A DNA stretch of 64,000 nt from an uncultured Collinsella sp. (GTDB lineage Bacteria > Actinomycetota > Coriobacteriia > Coriobacteriales > Coriobacteriaceae), in the NCBI GenBank assembly GCA_900552385.1, contig URZI01000005.1:1-64000 (forward strand), read 5' to 3'. Under the pieces are notes generated by a model. It worked only from the letters and a program-made list of their open reading frames with translations, did no database searches and was not told the DNA's origin. Each line of letters starts with the position of its first letter. Positions within the stretch are counted from its first letter, which is position 1. Made by a program: the position numbers and the translations under genes. Below, piece by piece: positions 49,919-58,544 of the stretch.

Positions 49919-52432
49919 CTATAGGTAGCGACCGGTGATGCTTGCGGGGCAGGCCGCGATGTCACCCGGCGTACCGGCGCAGACGATTTGCCCGCCCGCG
50001 TCGCCACCGCCTGGGCCCATGTCGATCACGTAATCGGCGTTACGGATAAGGTCGAGATCGTGTTCGATCACGATAACCGTGGCGCCCTTGGCAACGAGGC
50101 CGTCAAACACACTCAGCAACACCTGAACATCGAGCGGATGCAGGCCAATCGTGGGTTCGTCGAACACGAATACGGCATCATCCTGCACGCGGCCCATCTC
50201 GCTCGCGAGCTTAAGGCGCTGTGCCTCGCCGCCCGAAAGCGCCGGCGTGGGCTCACCGAGCGTGAGATAGCCCAAGCCCAAGTCGTGCAAGGTCTGCAAG
50301 CGCGCCTGAACCTTCTTGAGTCCCAGTGTGGCGTCGATGGCCTCGTCCACACTCATGTCCATGAGCTGCGGCAACGTAAGGAGACTCCCGTCCTTGCCCT
50401 CGCGATGGATATGCGAAGCCGCGTCTGCATAACGTGAGCCGCGACATGCCGGGCAGACGATCTCGACGTCGGGCAAAAACTGTACATCGAGTGATATCGA
50501 GCCCGTGCCATCGCACGTAGGGCAGCGCAAGGCGCCGGTGTTGTAGCTAAAGGCACCCGCCTTGTAGCCGGCTGCCTTGGCCTCGGACGTACGGGCGAAG
50601 GCGCGACGCAGCTCGTCATGAATGTCGGCATAAGTCGCCACTGTCGAGCGCACGTTGGCGCCGATAGGCGTAGCGTCAATCAGGTTTGCGCGGGCAATGC
50701 CTTCGGCATCGACCCAGCGCACATGTTTTGGCAGGCGCTCGCCGGCTGCCTGCGCCTTAAGCGCCGGGATGAGCGTCTCGAGCACCAACGTCGTCTTGCC
50801 CGAACCCGAAACGCCCGTAACCGCAACAAGGCGGCCGCGCGGGATATCAACTTCGAGCGGCTTAACGGTATGGATGGCATCGGTTGCCATGCGAATATGC
50901 CCCTGGTCGAACATTTCCTCGTCAGTCACCTGCGGACGCAGGCGCTTGGACTCTGCGCGCAAAAACGGGGCGATGCGGCTGCCCTGCGATTGTTCGACCT
51001 CGTCCACCGTACCAGCGGCGATCACATTACCGCCGCCCGCTCCGGCAACGGGGCCCATCTCGACCAGATAGTCGGCTTCCGCCAGTACGCGCGTGTCGTG
51101 GTCGACAACAACCACGGTGTTGCCGTCATCCACCAGATCGCGCATCACGCCCACCAAGCCGTCGACATTGGCAGGATGCAAGCCGATCGAAGGCTCGTCC
51201 AGCACATAAAGCACACCCGTCGATCGGTTGCGCACCACGCGGGCGAGCTGCACACGCTGGCGCTCACCCGTGGAGAGCGTGGCGCCGGCGCGATCGAGCG
51301 AAAGGTAATCGAGACCCAGGTCGACCAGACGACGGGCCGCACTCAAAAACGAATCGCAGATATCCGTCGCCATGGGCCGCATCTCGGCCGGCAAGGACGT
51401 AGGCACCCCGCGCACCCACTCAATCGCCTCACCCAGCGTCATGGCCGCTGCTTGCGCCAGATTGATACCGCGCACCTGGGGCTGGCGCGCAGCCTCGGAG
51501 AGACGCGTGCCGCCGCAATCGCGGCATGCTCCCTCGCGCAAAAAGCGCGCAACGCGTTTTAAGCCCTTATCGTCCTTGACCTTGGCGAGCGCATTCTCGA
51601 CGGTATAGACGGCGTTGTAATAGGTGAAGTCGAGCGGCGTGGCGCCCTCGCCGTTTTTGGGAACGTAGAGAATGTGCTTCTTAACCGCCGGACCATGAAA
51701 CACGATGTCGCGCTCTTGAGGCGTGAGTTGGCTAAACGGCACGTCGGTGCGTACGCCCATCTCGCCTGCCACCTGCTTCATCAGATCCCACATGAGCGTG
51801 CCCCAGGGAAGGACTGCGCCCTCGTTGATGGTCTTTGACTCATCTGGCACCAGGCTCGCCTCGTCCACCTCGCGCATGACACCGGTGCCGCCACAGGTGG
51901 GGCATGCGCCGCCGCTATTGAAAGCCAAATCCTCGGCACTCGGCGCGTAGAACTCGCGGCCGCATGTCGGACACGTGAGCGACAGGCCCGCAGCTACGTT
52001 AAGGCTCGGCTCCACACGCGCCCCGCAATGCGGGCACACGTGATGGGCGCAACGGCTAAAGAGCAGACGCAGGCTGTTGTTGAGCTCGGTCATGGTACCA
52101 AAGGTCGAGCGCACGCCCGGCACGCTGGGGCGTTGATGCAATGCGAGCGCCGCCGGCACGTGCAGAACCTCGTCCACCTGGGCGTGTTCGGCCTGCGTCA
52201 GACGACGGCGGGTATAGGTGCTGAGTGCTTCCAAGTAGCGACGCGAGCCCTCGGCATAAAGAACTCCCAGTGCCAGCGAACTCTTGCCCGAGCCCGACAC
52301 GCCGGCAATACCCACGAGCTTTCCCAGCGGAATATCGATATCGATGTCTTTAAGGTTATGGACGCGCGCGCCACGCACCTCGATAGCCTGCGGGCTCATC
52401 TTCTGTTCCGTCACCTTTATCACCCTACTCAT
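49919..52432 (-). CDS. UvrA2-type excinuclease ABC subunit A paralogue
   Basis: An 837-aa double ABC ATPase. It has Walker A GVSGSGKSS and GVSGSGKTT, signature loops STGERQRVQLA and SGGEAQRLKLA, and CxxC zinc pairs (CPHCGAR, CPTCGREF, CPTCDGTG, CPACRGSR). It is about 100 aa shorter than housekeeping UvrA and fits class II UvrA2, linked to drug tolerance in some Actinobacteria and Deinococcus. The start ATG overlaps the stop of the upstream ATPase (ATGAGTAG), implying translational coupling; a GTG at 52414 or ATG at 52399 are alternatives. Confidence 0.9.
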   Translation of the reverse strand: MSRVIKVTEQKMSPQAIEVRGARVHNLKDIDIDIPLGKLVGIAGVSGSGKSSLALGVLYAEGSRRYLEALSTYTRRRLTQAEHAQVDEVLHVPAALALHQRPSVPGVRSTFGTMTELNNSLRLLFSRCAHHVCPHCGARVEPSLNVAAGLSLTCPTCGREFYAPSAEDLAFNSGGACPTCGGTGVMREVDEASLVPDESKTINEGAVLPWGTLMWDLMKQVAGEMGVRTDVPFSQLTPQERDIVFHGPAVKKHILYVPKNGEGATPLDFTYYNAVYTVENALAKVKDDKGLKRVARFLREGACRDCGGTRLSEAARQPQVRGINLAQAAAMTLGEAIEWVRGVPTSLPAEMRPMATDICDSFLSAARRLVDLGLDYLSLDRAGATLSTGERQRVQLARVVRNRSTGVLYVLDEPSIGLHPANVDGLVGVMRDLVDDGNTVVVVDHDTRVLAEADYLVEMGPVAGAGGGNVIAAGTVDEVEQSQGSRIAPFLRAESKRLRPQVTDEEMFDQGHIRMATDAIHTVKPLEVDIPRGRLVAVTGVSGSGKTTLVLETLIPALKAQAAGERLPKHVRWVDAEGIARANLIDATPIGANVRSTVATYADIHDELRRAFARTSEAKAAGYKAGAFSYNTGALRCPTCDGTGSISLDVQFLPDVEIVCPACRGSRYADAASHIHREGKDGSLLTLPQLMDMSVDEAIDATLGLKKVQARLQTLHDLGLGYLTLGEPTPALSGGEAQRLKLASEMGRVQDDAVFVFDEPTIGLHPLDVQVLLSVFDGLVAKGATVIVIEHDLDLIRNADYVIDMGPGGGDAGGQIVCAGTPGDIAACPASITGRYL

Positions 52433-53543
52433 GCCATAAAACTCGATCGCGAACGTACGCGCCCAGCATGGGCACGGTAAACCGGACGAGGCCGTATCCG
52501 GCAGCCTCGATGACGCGCTCGCGAATCAGGCTTGCGCGATATTTACTCGCCCAGCTCTGGGTACGATCACAACGCTCAATGATATCCGCCATGCGCGTCG
52601 GTTCGCCCTCGTCAACCGCCATAGCCTCGATAAAAAGGCGCTGTGGACTGCGCAGCCCGTAATACAGGGGCGCGTCAACCGCTTCGTAGAACTCGGAGAC
52701 GGCATCCGCATGGCCATCCTCGACATCGCGCCTTTCGATGACCTGCGAGCCGCGTCGAACAGCAGACCGCCACATGTAATAGCCCACCAGCTGAACCATG
52801 TAGGGATGCCCCATGCTCTTGTGTGCCGCAAGGTCCGCCGTCTCCGCGTCAACGTGAAGACCAGCGTCTTTGACCGTCTGGATATATGAATCGCGCACCT
52901 TGGGCAAAGAGATCGCCCCCAACGTACGCTGCTGGGCACGCCGCAAAAACGTCACGCTCGGCTCTTCGAGCAGATCGTCAACCATACTGGGTAAGCCGGC
53001 GAACACCAGCGCAAGACCGCGCTGGTCGCTATCGGACAAGCCCGTGGCATCCTGGTCTCCGAGCACCTGCTGATAGAGAACGGCAAGAGCCGCCAGTTCC
53101 TCGATAGACGCAGATTGCGCCTCGTCAATCGCAAACAGTATGCCCTTGCCTGGACCGAGCTTCTTGAGGCGCTCGTTGACCAGCCCTCGTAACGTCTCGC
53201 CCTTTGCTCGCGCCGCCTCGACCGACATCCGGCCAAACGACGGCCCGAACTCCATTGACGTCACAACGGGTTTATTCGAGCGAAGCGCGTCGGCTAAGCG
53301 GTCGCATAAGCCAAGCGAAGCGGAATCAGAGATAACCGACCATCCGCGCTCGCTGGCTAGACGTTGCAGCTCCCGCAGGAGAACCGTCTTGCCGCAGCCG
53401 CGGTTTCCCGTAATGAGCATGAGCCTACCCGGCGCTCCGGCGCCGTTGTCGAGTCCTTCCTCGAAATCTTCGATGACCGACTCTCGACCGATGAGCATCG
53501 GAGGCCGCTTGCCTGCCGTTGGCTTAAAGGGATTTGGATTCAT
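52425..53543 (-). CDS. Second AAA+ ATPase, coupled to uvrA2
   Basis: A 372-aa ATPase of the same layout as that at 48778. Walker A is GNRGCGKT (46-53), Walker B is ILFAIDEAQ (Asp 140, Glu 141), and LVFAGLPSM is in the sensor position, followed by SVTFLRRAQQ, which the other protein has as TVSFLRRAQQ. A winged helix is likely at the C-terminus. GAGGAGG lies 5 nt upstream of the ATG. It overlaps uvrA2 by 8 bp, so the two are cotranslated. Its promoter carries three 10-bp repeats. A role as sensor or loader for UvrA2 is a hypothesis. Confidence 0.83.
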   Translation of the reverse strand: MNPNPFKPTAGKRPPMLIGRESVIEDFEEGLDNGAGAPGRLMLITGNRGCGKTVLLRELQRLASERGWSVISDSASLGLCDRLADALRSNKPVVTSMEFGPSFGRMSVEAARAKGETLRGLVNERLKKLGPGKGILFAIDEAQSASIEELAALAVLYQQVLGDQDATGLSDSDQRGLALVFAGLPSMVDDLLEEPSVTFLRRAQQRTLGAISLPKVRDSYIQTVKDAGLHVDAETADLAAHKSMGHPYMVQLVGYYMWRSAVRRGSQVIERRDVEDGHADAVSEFYEAVDAPLYYGLRSPQRLFIEAMAVDEGEPTRMADIIERCDRTQSWASKYRASLIRERVIEAAGYGLVRFTVPMLGAYVRDRVLWHE

Positions 53544-53577
53544 GTCGGCCTCCTCGGATCGGTAAACCCTGGTAACA

Positions 53578-53607
53578 GTTATACCAACTTATACCGAGTT
53601 ATACCAA
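53578..53607. promoter_or_regulatory. Three tandem 10-bp repeats in the ATPase-uvrA2 promoter
   Basis: GTTATACCAA, CTTATACCGA and GTTATACCAA follow each other without gaps, 35 bp upstream of the start codon. The exact 10-bp period places all copies on one face of the helix. A probable operator, possibly for the ATPase's own winged helix. Confidence 0.65.
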
Positions 53608-53636
53608 TTAAATGCGGTAAAGAGTCTGACCCTCTA

Positions 53637-55640
53637 TCACCTATGGCCGAAAAACTCGGCGTCTGCTGCTCGCCAGGGGCGGAAGGTGGCGGGATCGACC
53701 TTTACGTGAGCTGCGGCGGGTACGTCGTACCATTTGACCGTGTAGCCGGCGCCGTGAGAGCAAAAGACCGAGTCGGGCGTGTTGGGCAGATCGGCCTCGG
53801 GCTCATAGGCGGCCGTCTCGATTACGCACTCGGCATCATGACAAGCCGCATAGCCGGCAAACTCTAGGTACAGATGACCGCGACCGCTCGTGTAGGCAGC
53901 CACCTCCAGCGCGTAATCCTGTACCTCAGATGCCGGCACGCGACCCACAAGCTTCGCCCGGTCTCCCGCCATCGTCGGCGGCTCGTACTCGGCACCCATA
54001 CGCGTGGCATCCGAGAGCGCCCGGCCCACGCACTCCCCCGGCACCTCGAGCTCAAAGCGATACCACGGCTCCAACAGCACCGCCGCGCCGGCCTCACGCG
54101 CCTGCATCAAACCCTGGCGAATCGCGCGGTACGTGGCCTGGCGAAAATCTCCGCCCTCGGTGTGTTTGGCATGCGCGCGGCCGCCCGTGAGCGTAATGCG
54201 CACATCGGTGATGGGCGAGCCGGTCAGCACGCCCAGGTGATCGCGCTCCATGGCGTTGGTGAGTGCCAAACGCTGCCAGTTAAGATCGAGCTCGTCGGTC
54301 GAGGTCACGGTGCCAAACTGTACGCCCGAGCCCGCCGGCAACGGCTCCAGGCGCAGATGCACCTCGGCATAGTGACGCAGTGGCTCAAAGTGGCCCACGC
54401 CCTCGACCGGCTGCGAAATAGTCTCCTTATAGAGAATGCCGCCAGACTCAAACGCAACCGCAAGGCCAAAACGATCGGCCAACACCCGCTGCACGACTTC
54501 GAGTTGCACGGCGCCCATCAACTGCAAATGAATCTGCTCAAGATGCGTATTCCAGCTTACGCCGAGCATGGGATCTTCGTCCGCCAACTCAGTCAACGCT
54601 TTGAACACCGTATGGACATCGTGTTCGCCCGGAAGCACCGTATAGGTGAGGACTGGCGCAATGACGGGCGCATCGCCCGCGGTCTCCGCGCCCAGGGCGT
54701 CCCCCGGGCGAACGTGCGCAAGACCCGTCACGGCACAAATACCGCCAGCAGCAACTTCTTGGGCAAGCTCATACTTCTCGCCGTTATAGATGCGTACCTG
54801 ATCGACCTTCTGCTCCCATGCCTCGGCACCGGAACGTCCGCCAATCATCTGCTTGGCATGCAGTGTGCCGCCCGTCACCTTGACCCAGGTAAGACGCTCG
54901 CCACGGTCTCCACGACTCACGCGGTAGACACGCGCGGCGAACTCCTGGGGCCATGTTCGCTCGCGCATCAGAGCGCATATGCCGTCGAGTAGCTCTGCCA
55001 CACCCTGGTCCTTGAGCGCCGAGCCCGCAAAGCAGGGAAACAACTTTCGTTCTGCGACCAGCCGCGAAAGCGTGGCAGTCGAAAGCTCCCCTGCGTCGAG
55101 AAACTCGTCGAGAGCCGCTTCATCCAACGCAGCAGCGTCCTCCTGAACGGCACCGCCCGCCAACAGTTCGTTGGCATCCAGGCAGCCTTCGGAAAGATGT
55201 TGCCCAAGTTGTGCCAGCAAAACATCGCGACCGGGATTCTCCAAATCGATTTTGTTGATAAAGATGAACGTCGGGATGTCATAGCGCGCAAGCAGGCGCC
55301 ACAGGGTTTCGGTGTGCCCCTGCACGCCGTCGTTGGCGCCCACCACCAGAATCGCGTAGTCCAGCGCGCGCAACGTGCGCTCCGCCTCGGCAGAAAAATC
55401 GACATGGCCGGGAGCATCCACAAGCATGACGTGGGTATCGCCATGGTCGAGCACAGCCTGCGACGAGAAAATCGTAATACCGCGCTCGCGCTCGATCGCA
55501 TTAGTGTCCAGATGCGAATTGCCATCGTCCACGCGTCCGCGCTTGCGAATGCGACCCGCGTTAAACAGCATGGCCTCGGCCAGCGTGGTCTTGCCGGCAT
55601 CGACATGCGCCAAGATTCCAACGACCGCTTGTTTCGACAT
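53637..55640 (-). CDS. Ribosomal protection GTPase, Tet(M)-like/EF-G family
   Basis: A 667-aa translational GTPase. G1 is AHVDAGKTT (11-19), the switch region reads ERERGITIFSS, G3 is DAPGHVDF and G4 is FINKIDLEN. Domains III-V follow, as in tetracycline ribosomal protection proteins and unlike EF-G, which is longer. It is probably a chromosomal relative of Tet(M)/OtrA; its divergence makes tetracycline resistance unproven. The start at 55640 (MSKQAVVG) has GAGGAG upstream. Downstream lies the operator region of the ATPase-uvrA2 pair, with no clear terminator. Confidence 0.85.
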   Translation of the reverse strand: MSKQAVVGILAHVDAGKTTLAEAMLFNAGRIRKRGRVDDGNSHLDTNAIERERGITIFSSQAVLDHGDTHVMLVDAPGHVDFSAEAERTLRALDYAILVVGANDGVQGHTETLWRLLARYDIPTFIFINKIDLENPGRDVLLAQLGQHLSEGCLDANELLAGGAVQEDAAALDEAALDEFLDAGELSTATLSRLVAERKLFPCFAGSALKDQGVAELLDGICALMRERTWPQEFAARVYRVSRGDRGERLTWVKVTGGTLHAKQMIGGRSGAEAWEQKVDQVRIYNGEKYELAQEVAAGGICAVTGLAHVRPGDALGAETAGDAPVIAPVLTYTVLPGEHDVHTVFKALTELADEDPMLGVSWNTHLEQIHLQLMGAVQLEVVQRVLADRFGLAVAFESGGILYKETISQPVEGVGHFEPLRHYAEVHLRLEPLPAGSGVQFGTVTSTDELDLNWQRLALTNAMERDHLGVLTGSPITDVRITLTGGRAHAKHTEGGDFRQATYRAIRQGLMQAREAGAAVLLEPWYRFELEVPGECVGRALSDATRMGAEYEPPTMAGDRAKLVGRVPASEVQDYALEVAAYTSGRGHLYLEFAGYAACHDAECVIETAAYEPEADLPNTPDSVFCSHGAGYTVKWYDVPAAAHVKVDPATFRPWRAADAEFFGHR

Positions 55641-55945
55641 GCTTCTCCTCTTATTGCAAGCCCATTGCACGCGGCAACGGGCACCCTCGTTCCACACTGG
55701 ATGATACAATTTACGGGCCGGCGGGCGAAGCGGGCCCTATCCCCCGACCGAGCTCATCGCCCCGCGTTGCCGAGCGGCGATTTTCGTAGGTTCGCGCCTT
55801 GCGAAAGCCGGCACCTCCCCTTTTTGTCTGCCCGGGTTCATCTGGGGCAGTAACAACGCGAGCCCCACAACAACGCGTTTTACCAAAAATGGCCCCACTC
55901 GGGGCCATTTTCATTTCGGTGAAACGCTGGTATGTGACTCGGCCT
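55641..55945. other. Gene-free gap between GNAT and ribosomal protection genes
   Basis: 305 bp without a supported frame. It contains the GNAT terminator at 55886, a CTGCCC/GGGCAG hairpin near 55829-55850 and the presumed promoter of the downstream GTPase gene around 55700. Nothing else was recognised. Confidence 0.5.
55886..55911 (-). terminator. GNAT gene terminator
   Basis: AAAATGGCCCC pairs with GGGGCCATTTT around a 4-nt loop; on the minus strand TTTTTGG follows. It starts 35 nt after the stop codon. Confidence 0.85.
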
Positions 55946-56434
55946 TTATGCCTCGCGCAGCCAATCAAACGCGACGCGCGGCGTACCGTCCGACACATAT
56001 ACGATACCGGCGCGCTTAAACCCGGCCTTGGCAATGGCTCCCTGCATGGGCAGGTTGTCCTGATGTGTGTCGATGCGCAGGTGATCGGCACGCTCCTTGG
56101 CAAAGGCAAACATCGCGGCCGCGATACCGTGCACGGTGCCGTCGGATGCCACACGGTGCAGCACGGCGTACGGAGTGTCGCTACGCCATTGACCGTCCTC
56201 AATTACGTCATAGCACTCGTCCGGGCCCGGTAAAAAGGCAAACGTCGCCACCACGCGACCATCGACTTCGCACACATAGCTGCCACCGGCGGCGATATCG
56301 GCAGCCAGCTGCTCGGCAGAAGGCGTGCCCTCGGGCCACTGCGTGGCGTTGCCATGCGCGCGCATAAAGGCGCGGGCCGCGTCATAGATAGCCATGACGG
56401 CGGGAATGTCGGTATCGAGGGTTTTTCTGATCAT
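55946..56434 (-). CDS. GNAT family N-acetyltransferase
   Basis: A 162-aa acetyltransferase. It starts with IRKTLDTDIPAVMAIYDAAR; the acetyl-CoA region is seen as LHRVASDGTVHGIAAAMFAF and RIDTHQDNLPMQGAIAKAGF, the latter with the typical N-x-x-x-Q substrate/CoA contacts. The substrate is unknown. GAGG lies about 9 nt upstream. It is divergent from the zinc-ribbon gene. Confidence 0.86.
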   Translation of the reverse strand: MIRKTLDTDIPAVMAIYDAARAFMRAHGNATQWPEGTPSAEQLAADIAAGGSYVCEVDGRVVATFAFLPGPDECYDVIEDGQWRSDTPYAVLHRVASDGTVHGIAAAMFAFAKERADHLRIDTHQDNLPMQGAIAKAGFKRAGIVYVSDGTPRVAFDWLREA

Positions 56435-56455
56435 CACGCGGCGACCTCACGTTTA

Positions 56456-56487
56456 TTGGTATCACTTTGATTGAGCAATGATACCAA
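56456..56487. promoter_or_regulatory. Dyad between GNAT and zinc-ribbon genes
   Basis: TTGGTATCA at 56456-56464 and its complement at 56479-56487 are separated by 14 bp in the 71-bp divergent gap. It may be an operator or contain both promoters. Confidence 0.4.
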
Positions 56488-56505
56488 CGTTTGGAGAGGG
56501 GCGCG

Positions 56506-56808
56506 ATGCAGATGGGAAGCAAAAAGCGAGCCGCCTGGTCAAAGGCCAAAAGCGAGTTTTTGGGCGCTGCCACCGGCGGCGATATGAGCGACCTGTTTGC
56601 GCGCGAAGACGAGCGCCGCGACGCCCTGAACGCCGAGCGCAATGAAGCCTGGCGCTACAAGTCGTGCGAACGCAAAAACCGTTACGACACGCGCGCCGAG
56701 GCCGAGGCAGTTATGGCTGACTGCGAAAACCGCGGACGCCGCGGGCTGGCCTGCTACAGATGCGAATACTGCGGTGGCTGGCACCTGACATCGCACCCTT
56801 GGAAATAG
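56506..56808 (+). CDS. Small zinc-ribbon protein, unknown function
   Basis: A 100-aa protein. The start is very basic (KKRAAWSKAKSEF), followed by RKNRYDTRAEAEAVMADCEN and then CYRCEYCGGWHLTSH, a CxxC plus His zinc site near the C-terminus. Proteins ending in a CxxCGGWHLTS motif are common as small accessory proteins in Actinobacteria and phages; function is not known. GAGAGGGG lies 4-5 nt upstream of ATG 56506. Confidence 0.72.
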   Translation: MQMGSKKRAAWSKAKSEFLGAATGGDMSDLFAREDERRDALNAERNEAWRYKSCERKNRYDTRAEAEAVMADCENRGRRGLACYRCEYCGGWHLTSHPWK

Positions 56809-56856
56809 GCCCCGCATCGGCACGGCACTGACGGAGCGCCAACCATCGCACGCAAG

Positions 56857-57561
56857 CTACGGGCGCGGCGGCACCAAAACATCGTAGCGAACGGCCTTGC
56901 CCGCAAGCTGATAGCTCGGCTTAACGCCGGCAAGCAGTGGCCCCTTCACCGGTCGCTTGATAACGACCTTGCGCGGGTGCGCCGCAAGCGCAGCTTCGAC
57001 CAGCGTCTCCTCATCGGCACACGGCTGTTCCAGATGATGCAAAAGTTGGAACTTCTTTTTCACCGCCGCGCTCTTGGTGCGCTCGGGAAACATGGGGTCC
57101 AGATACACCACGTCGGGGGCGGCAAGCTCGCCCCGCCCGATCAGCTCAGCCGTATGGCGAAGGCCGGTAATACTGTCCTCGCCCGCATGTAAGCGCATGC
57201 GCGCCACGGCTGTCGCAAGCGCCGGATCATCTGCCGCGCGACCCAAAGCATCCTTGAGGAGTGCCGCGATCACGCAATCCTGCTCATACAGATCGACGGT
57301 AAAGCCCGCGGCCGCCAACAGCAGCGAATCCTCGCCAAAGCCTGCCGTGGCATCAATCGCCCATGGGCACTCGACGCCTTTTGCGCGCGCAGCCTTTACC
57401 AGCAGCTCTTGCTGCAAACGGCCCTGCTTGAGCCGCGGATGCATGCGGGTGAAATCGGCGCGCAGCTCCATCGTGCCGTCGGTGAGCGTGAGTCCCTCGG
57501 ACTTCCCGGCCAGCTCAAGCCCCGCGGCCCGAGCAACAGAAAAGGGATCGACTACGCCCAT
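56857..57561 (-). CDS. rsmJ: 16S rRNA (guanine-1516-N2)-methyltransferase
   Basis: A 234-aa Rossmann methyltransferase. The AdoMet site is IDATAGFGEDSLLLAAAGF, the catalytic segment is VVYLDPMFPERTKSAAVKKK, and KRPVKGPLLAG near the end is typical of RsmJ. It methylates the small-subunit rRNA. It is transcribed toward the zinc-ribbon gene and ends 48 bp from it. Confidence 0.93.
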   Translation of the reverse strand: MGVVDPFSVARAAGLELAGKSEGLTLTDGTMELRADFTRMHPRLKQGRLQQELLVKAARAKGVECPWAIDATAGFGEDSLLLAAAGFTVDLYEQDCVIAALLKDALGRAADDPALATAVARMRLHAGEDSITGLRHTAELIGRGELAAPDVVYLDPMFPERTKSAAVKKKFQLLHHLEQPCADEETLVEAALAAHPRKVVIKRPVKGPLLAGVKPSYQLAGKAVRYDVLVPPRP

Positions 57562-57624
57562 GGGTACTCCTTAGCAAGCAAAACGAATACGTGAGCGCCG
57601 TTTGTGTCGGCACCCCACCGTCCG

Positions 57625-57768
57625 CTATTGTCCCACATGCGACATGGCCCACAGCATCCCAATGCAAAGCACCGCCATCAATCCCGTGCACACGGCAGCG
57701 ATCACGGAATCACCCATGCGCCTTCCCAACGACCGCGGCTCACACACTTGCCCTGCTCCGTACATCAT
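57625..57768 (-). CDS. Small membrane protein, 47 aa
   Basis: The frame runs from ATG 57768 to TAG 57625, with AAGGAG 5 nt upstream. A basic N-terminal part (EPRSLGRRMG) precedes one hydrophobic helix (VIAAVCTGLMAVLCIGMLWA), giving an N-in topology. It lies 63 bp upstream of rsmJ on the same strand, so the two could be cotranscribed. No family was recognised. Confidence 0.6.
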   Translation of the reverse strand: MMYGAGQVCEPRSLGRRMGDSVIAAVCTGLMAVLCIGMLWAMSHVGQ

Positions 57769-58001
57769 GACTTCTCCTTGAGACCAACTCCTTGTTACGG
57801 CCTCATCATCTCAGCGCCGCACATGGGCTGCCATCGATTTGGCTTACGTCCAGCTTTCCCTTTTGAAAGGTTGGGTTGGGCCGCGCGGGCTCAAAGCGCT
57901 TTCAGGCGCATGCATCGCTGCGTTGAACTACAATGTGCTTCACCATATGTGCAGTACATTGGGTGCGCCAAGTTGGCGTACTCGTATCGAAAGGACCAGC
58001 C

Positions 58002-58406
58002 ATGAGCAACGCCTGCAAATTACTCAAAATCCTATCGTTCTTCTTCTTTGTCGTCGGCATTCTAAGCGCAGGCATGGGCGCTACAGCGCTCTTTGCGGGC
58101 AGCGCGGCAGGCGATATCACGGGTGCCATGATCGTTTCTTGCATCGTCGTCATCGTATTGGGTGTCGTCGAAATTGTGACCGCCGTCTTTGGCATCCGCG
58201 CGGCAAATAATCCCGCCAAGGCTGGCGTTGTCTGGATTTGGTCCATCGTCTGCCTAGCATGTTCGGTCATCAGTCTGCTTCTCTCCCTGCCCCTCTTGGG
58301 TGGGACCGGCTCAAGCATCCCCGATTTTACCGGCCTGATCGTCAGCATTATCTACTTTGTACTCGCCAACCGCGTCAAGAAAGAGGGCATGGACCGTTTG
58401 AGCTAA
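58002..58406 (+). CDS. Four-helix membrane protein, unknown function
   Basis: A 134-aa protein with four hydrophobic segments, for example LKILSFFFFVVGILSAGMG, AMIVSCIVVIVLGVVEIV and WIWSIVCLACSVISLLLS. Short loops include RAANNPAKAG; the C-terminus is basic (ANRVKKEGMDRLS). AAAGGA lies 6 nt upstream of the ATG. It stands alone with its own terminator. No function can be given. Confidence 0.75.
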   Translation: MSNACKLLKILSFFFFVVGILSAGMGATALFAGSAAGDITGAMIVSCIVVIVLGVVEIVTAVFGIRAANNPAKAGVVWIWSIVCLACSVISLLLSLPLLGGTGSSIPDFTGLIVSIIYFVLANRVKKEGMDRLS

Positions 58407-58454
58407 ACCGCATCCGTGTCAATCGCTCAGCGACTCTGGTATATACGCCAATAA

Positions 58455-58493
58455 AAAGGGCCGATCGCGTAGCAACGCGGTCGGCCCTTTGCG
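58455..58493 (+). terminator. Terminator of the membrane protein gene
   Basis: AAAGGGCCGATCGCGT pairs with ACGCGGTCGGCCCTTT (one G-T), 50 nt after the stop codon. Confidence 0.85.
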
Positions 58494-58512
58494 TTTTCCC
58501 AGATAAAACCTA

Positions 58513-58537
58513 CCAAAATAAACCTGTCCCTTTTTGG
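58513..58537. terminator. Short hairpin after rlmA
   Basis: CCAAAA at 58513 and TTTTGG at 58532 flank a loop containing CTGTCCC, 7 nt beyond the rlmA stop. Similar CTGTCCC hairpins lie at 4917, 48656 and 49891. Confidence 0.4.
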
Positions 58538-58544
58538 CGGGTTG

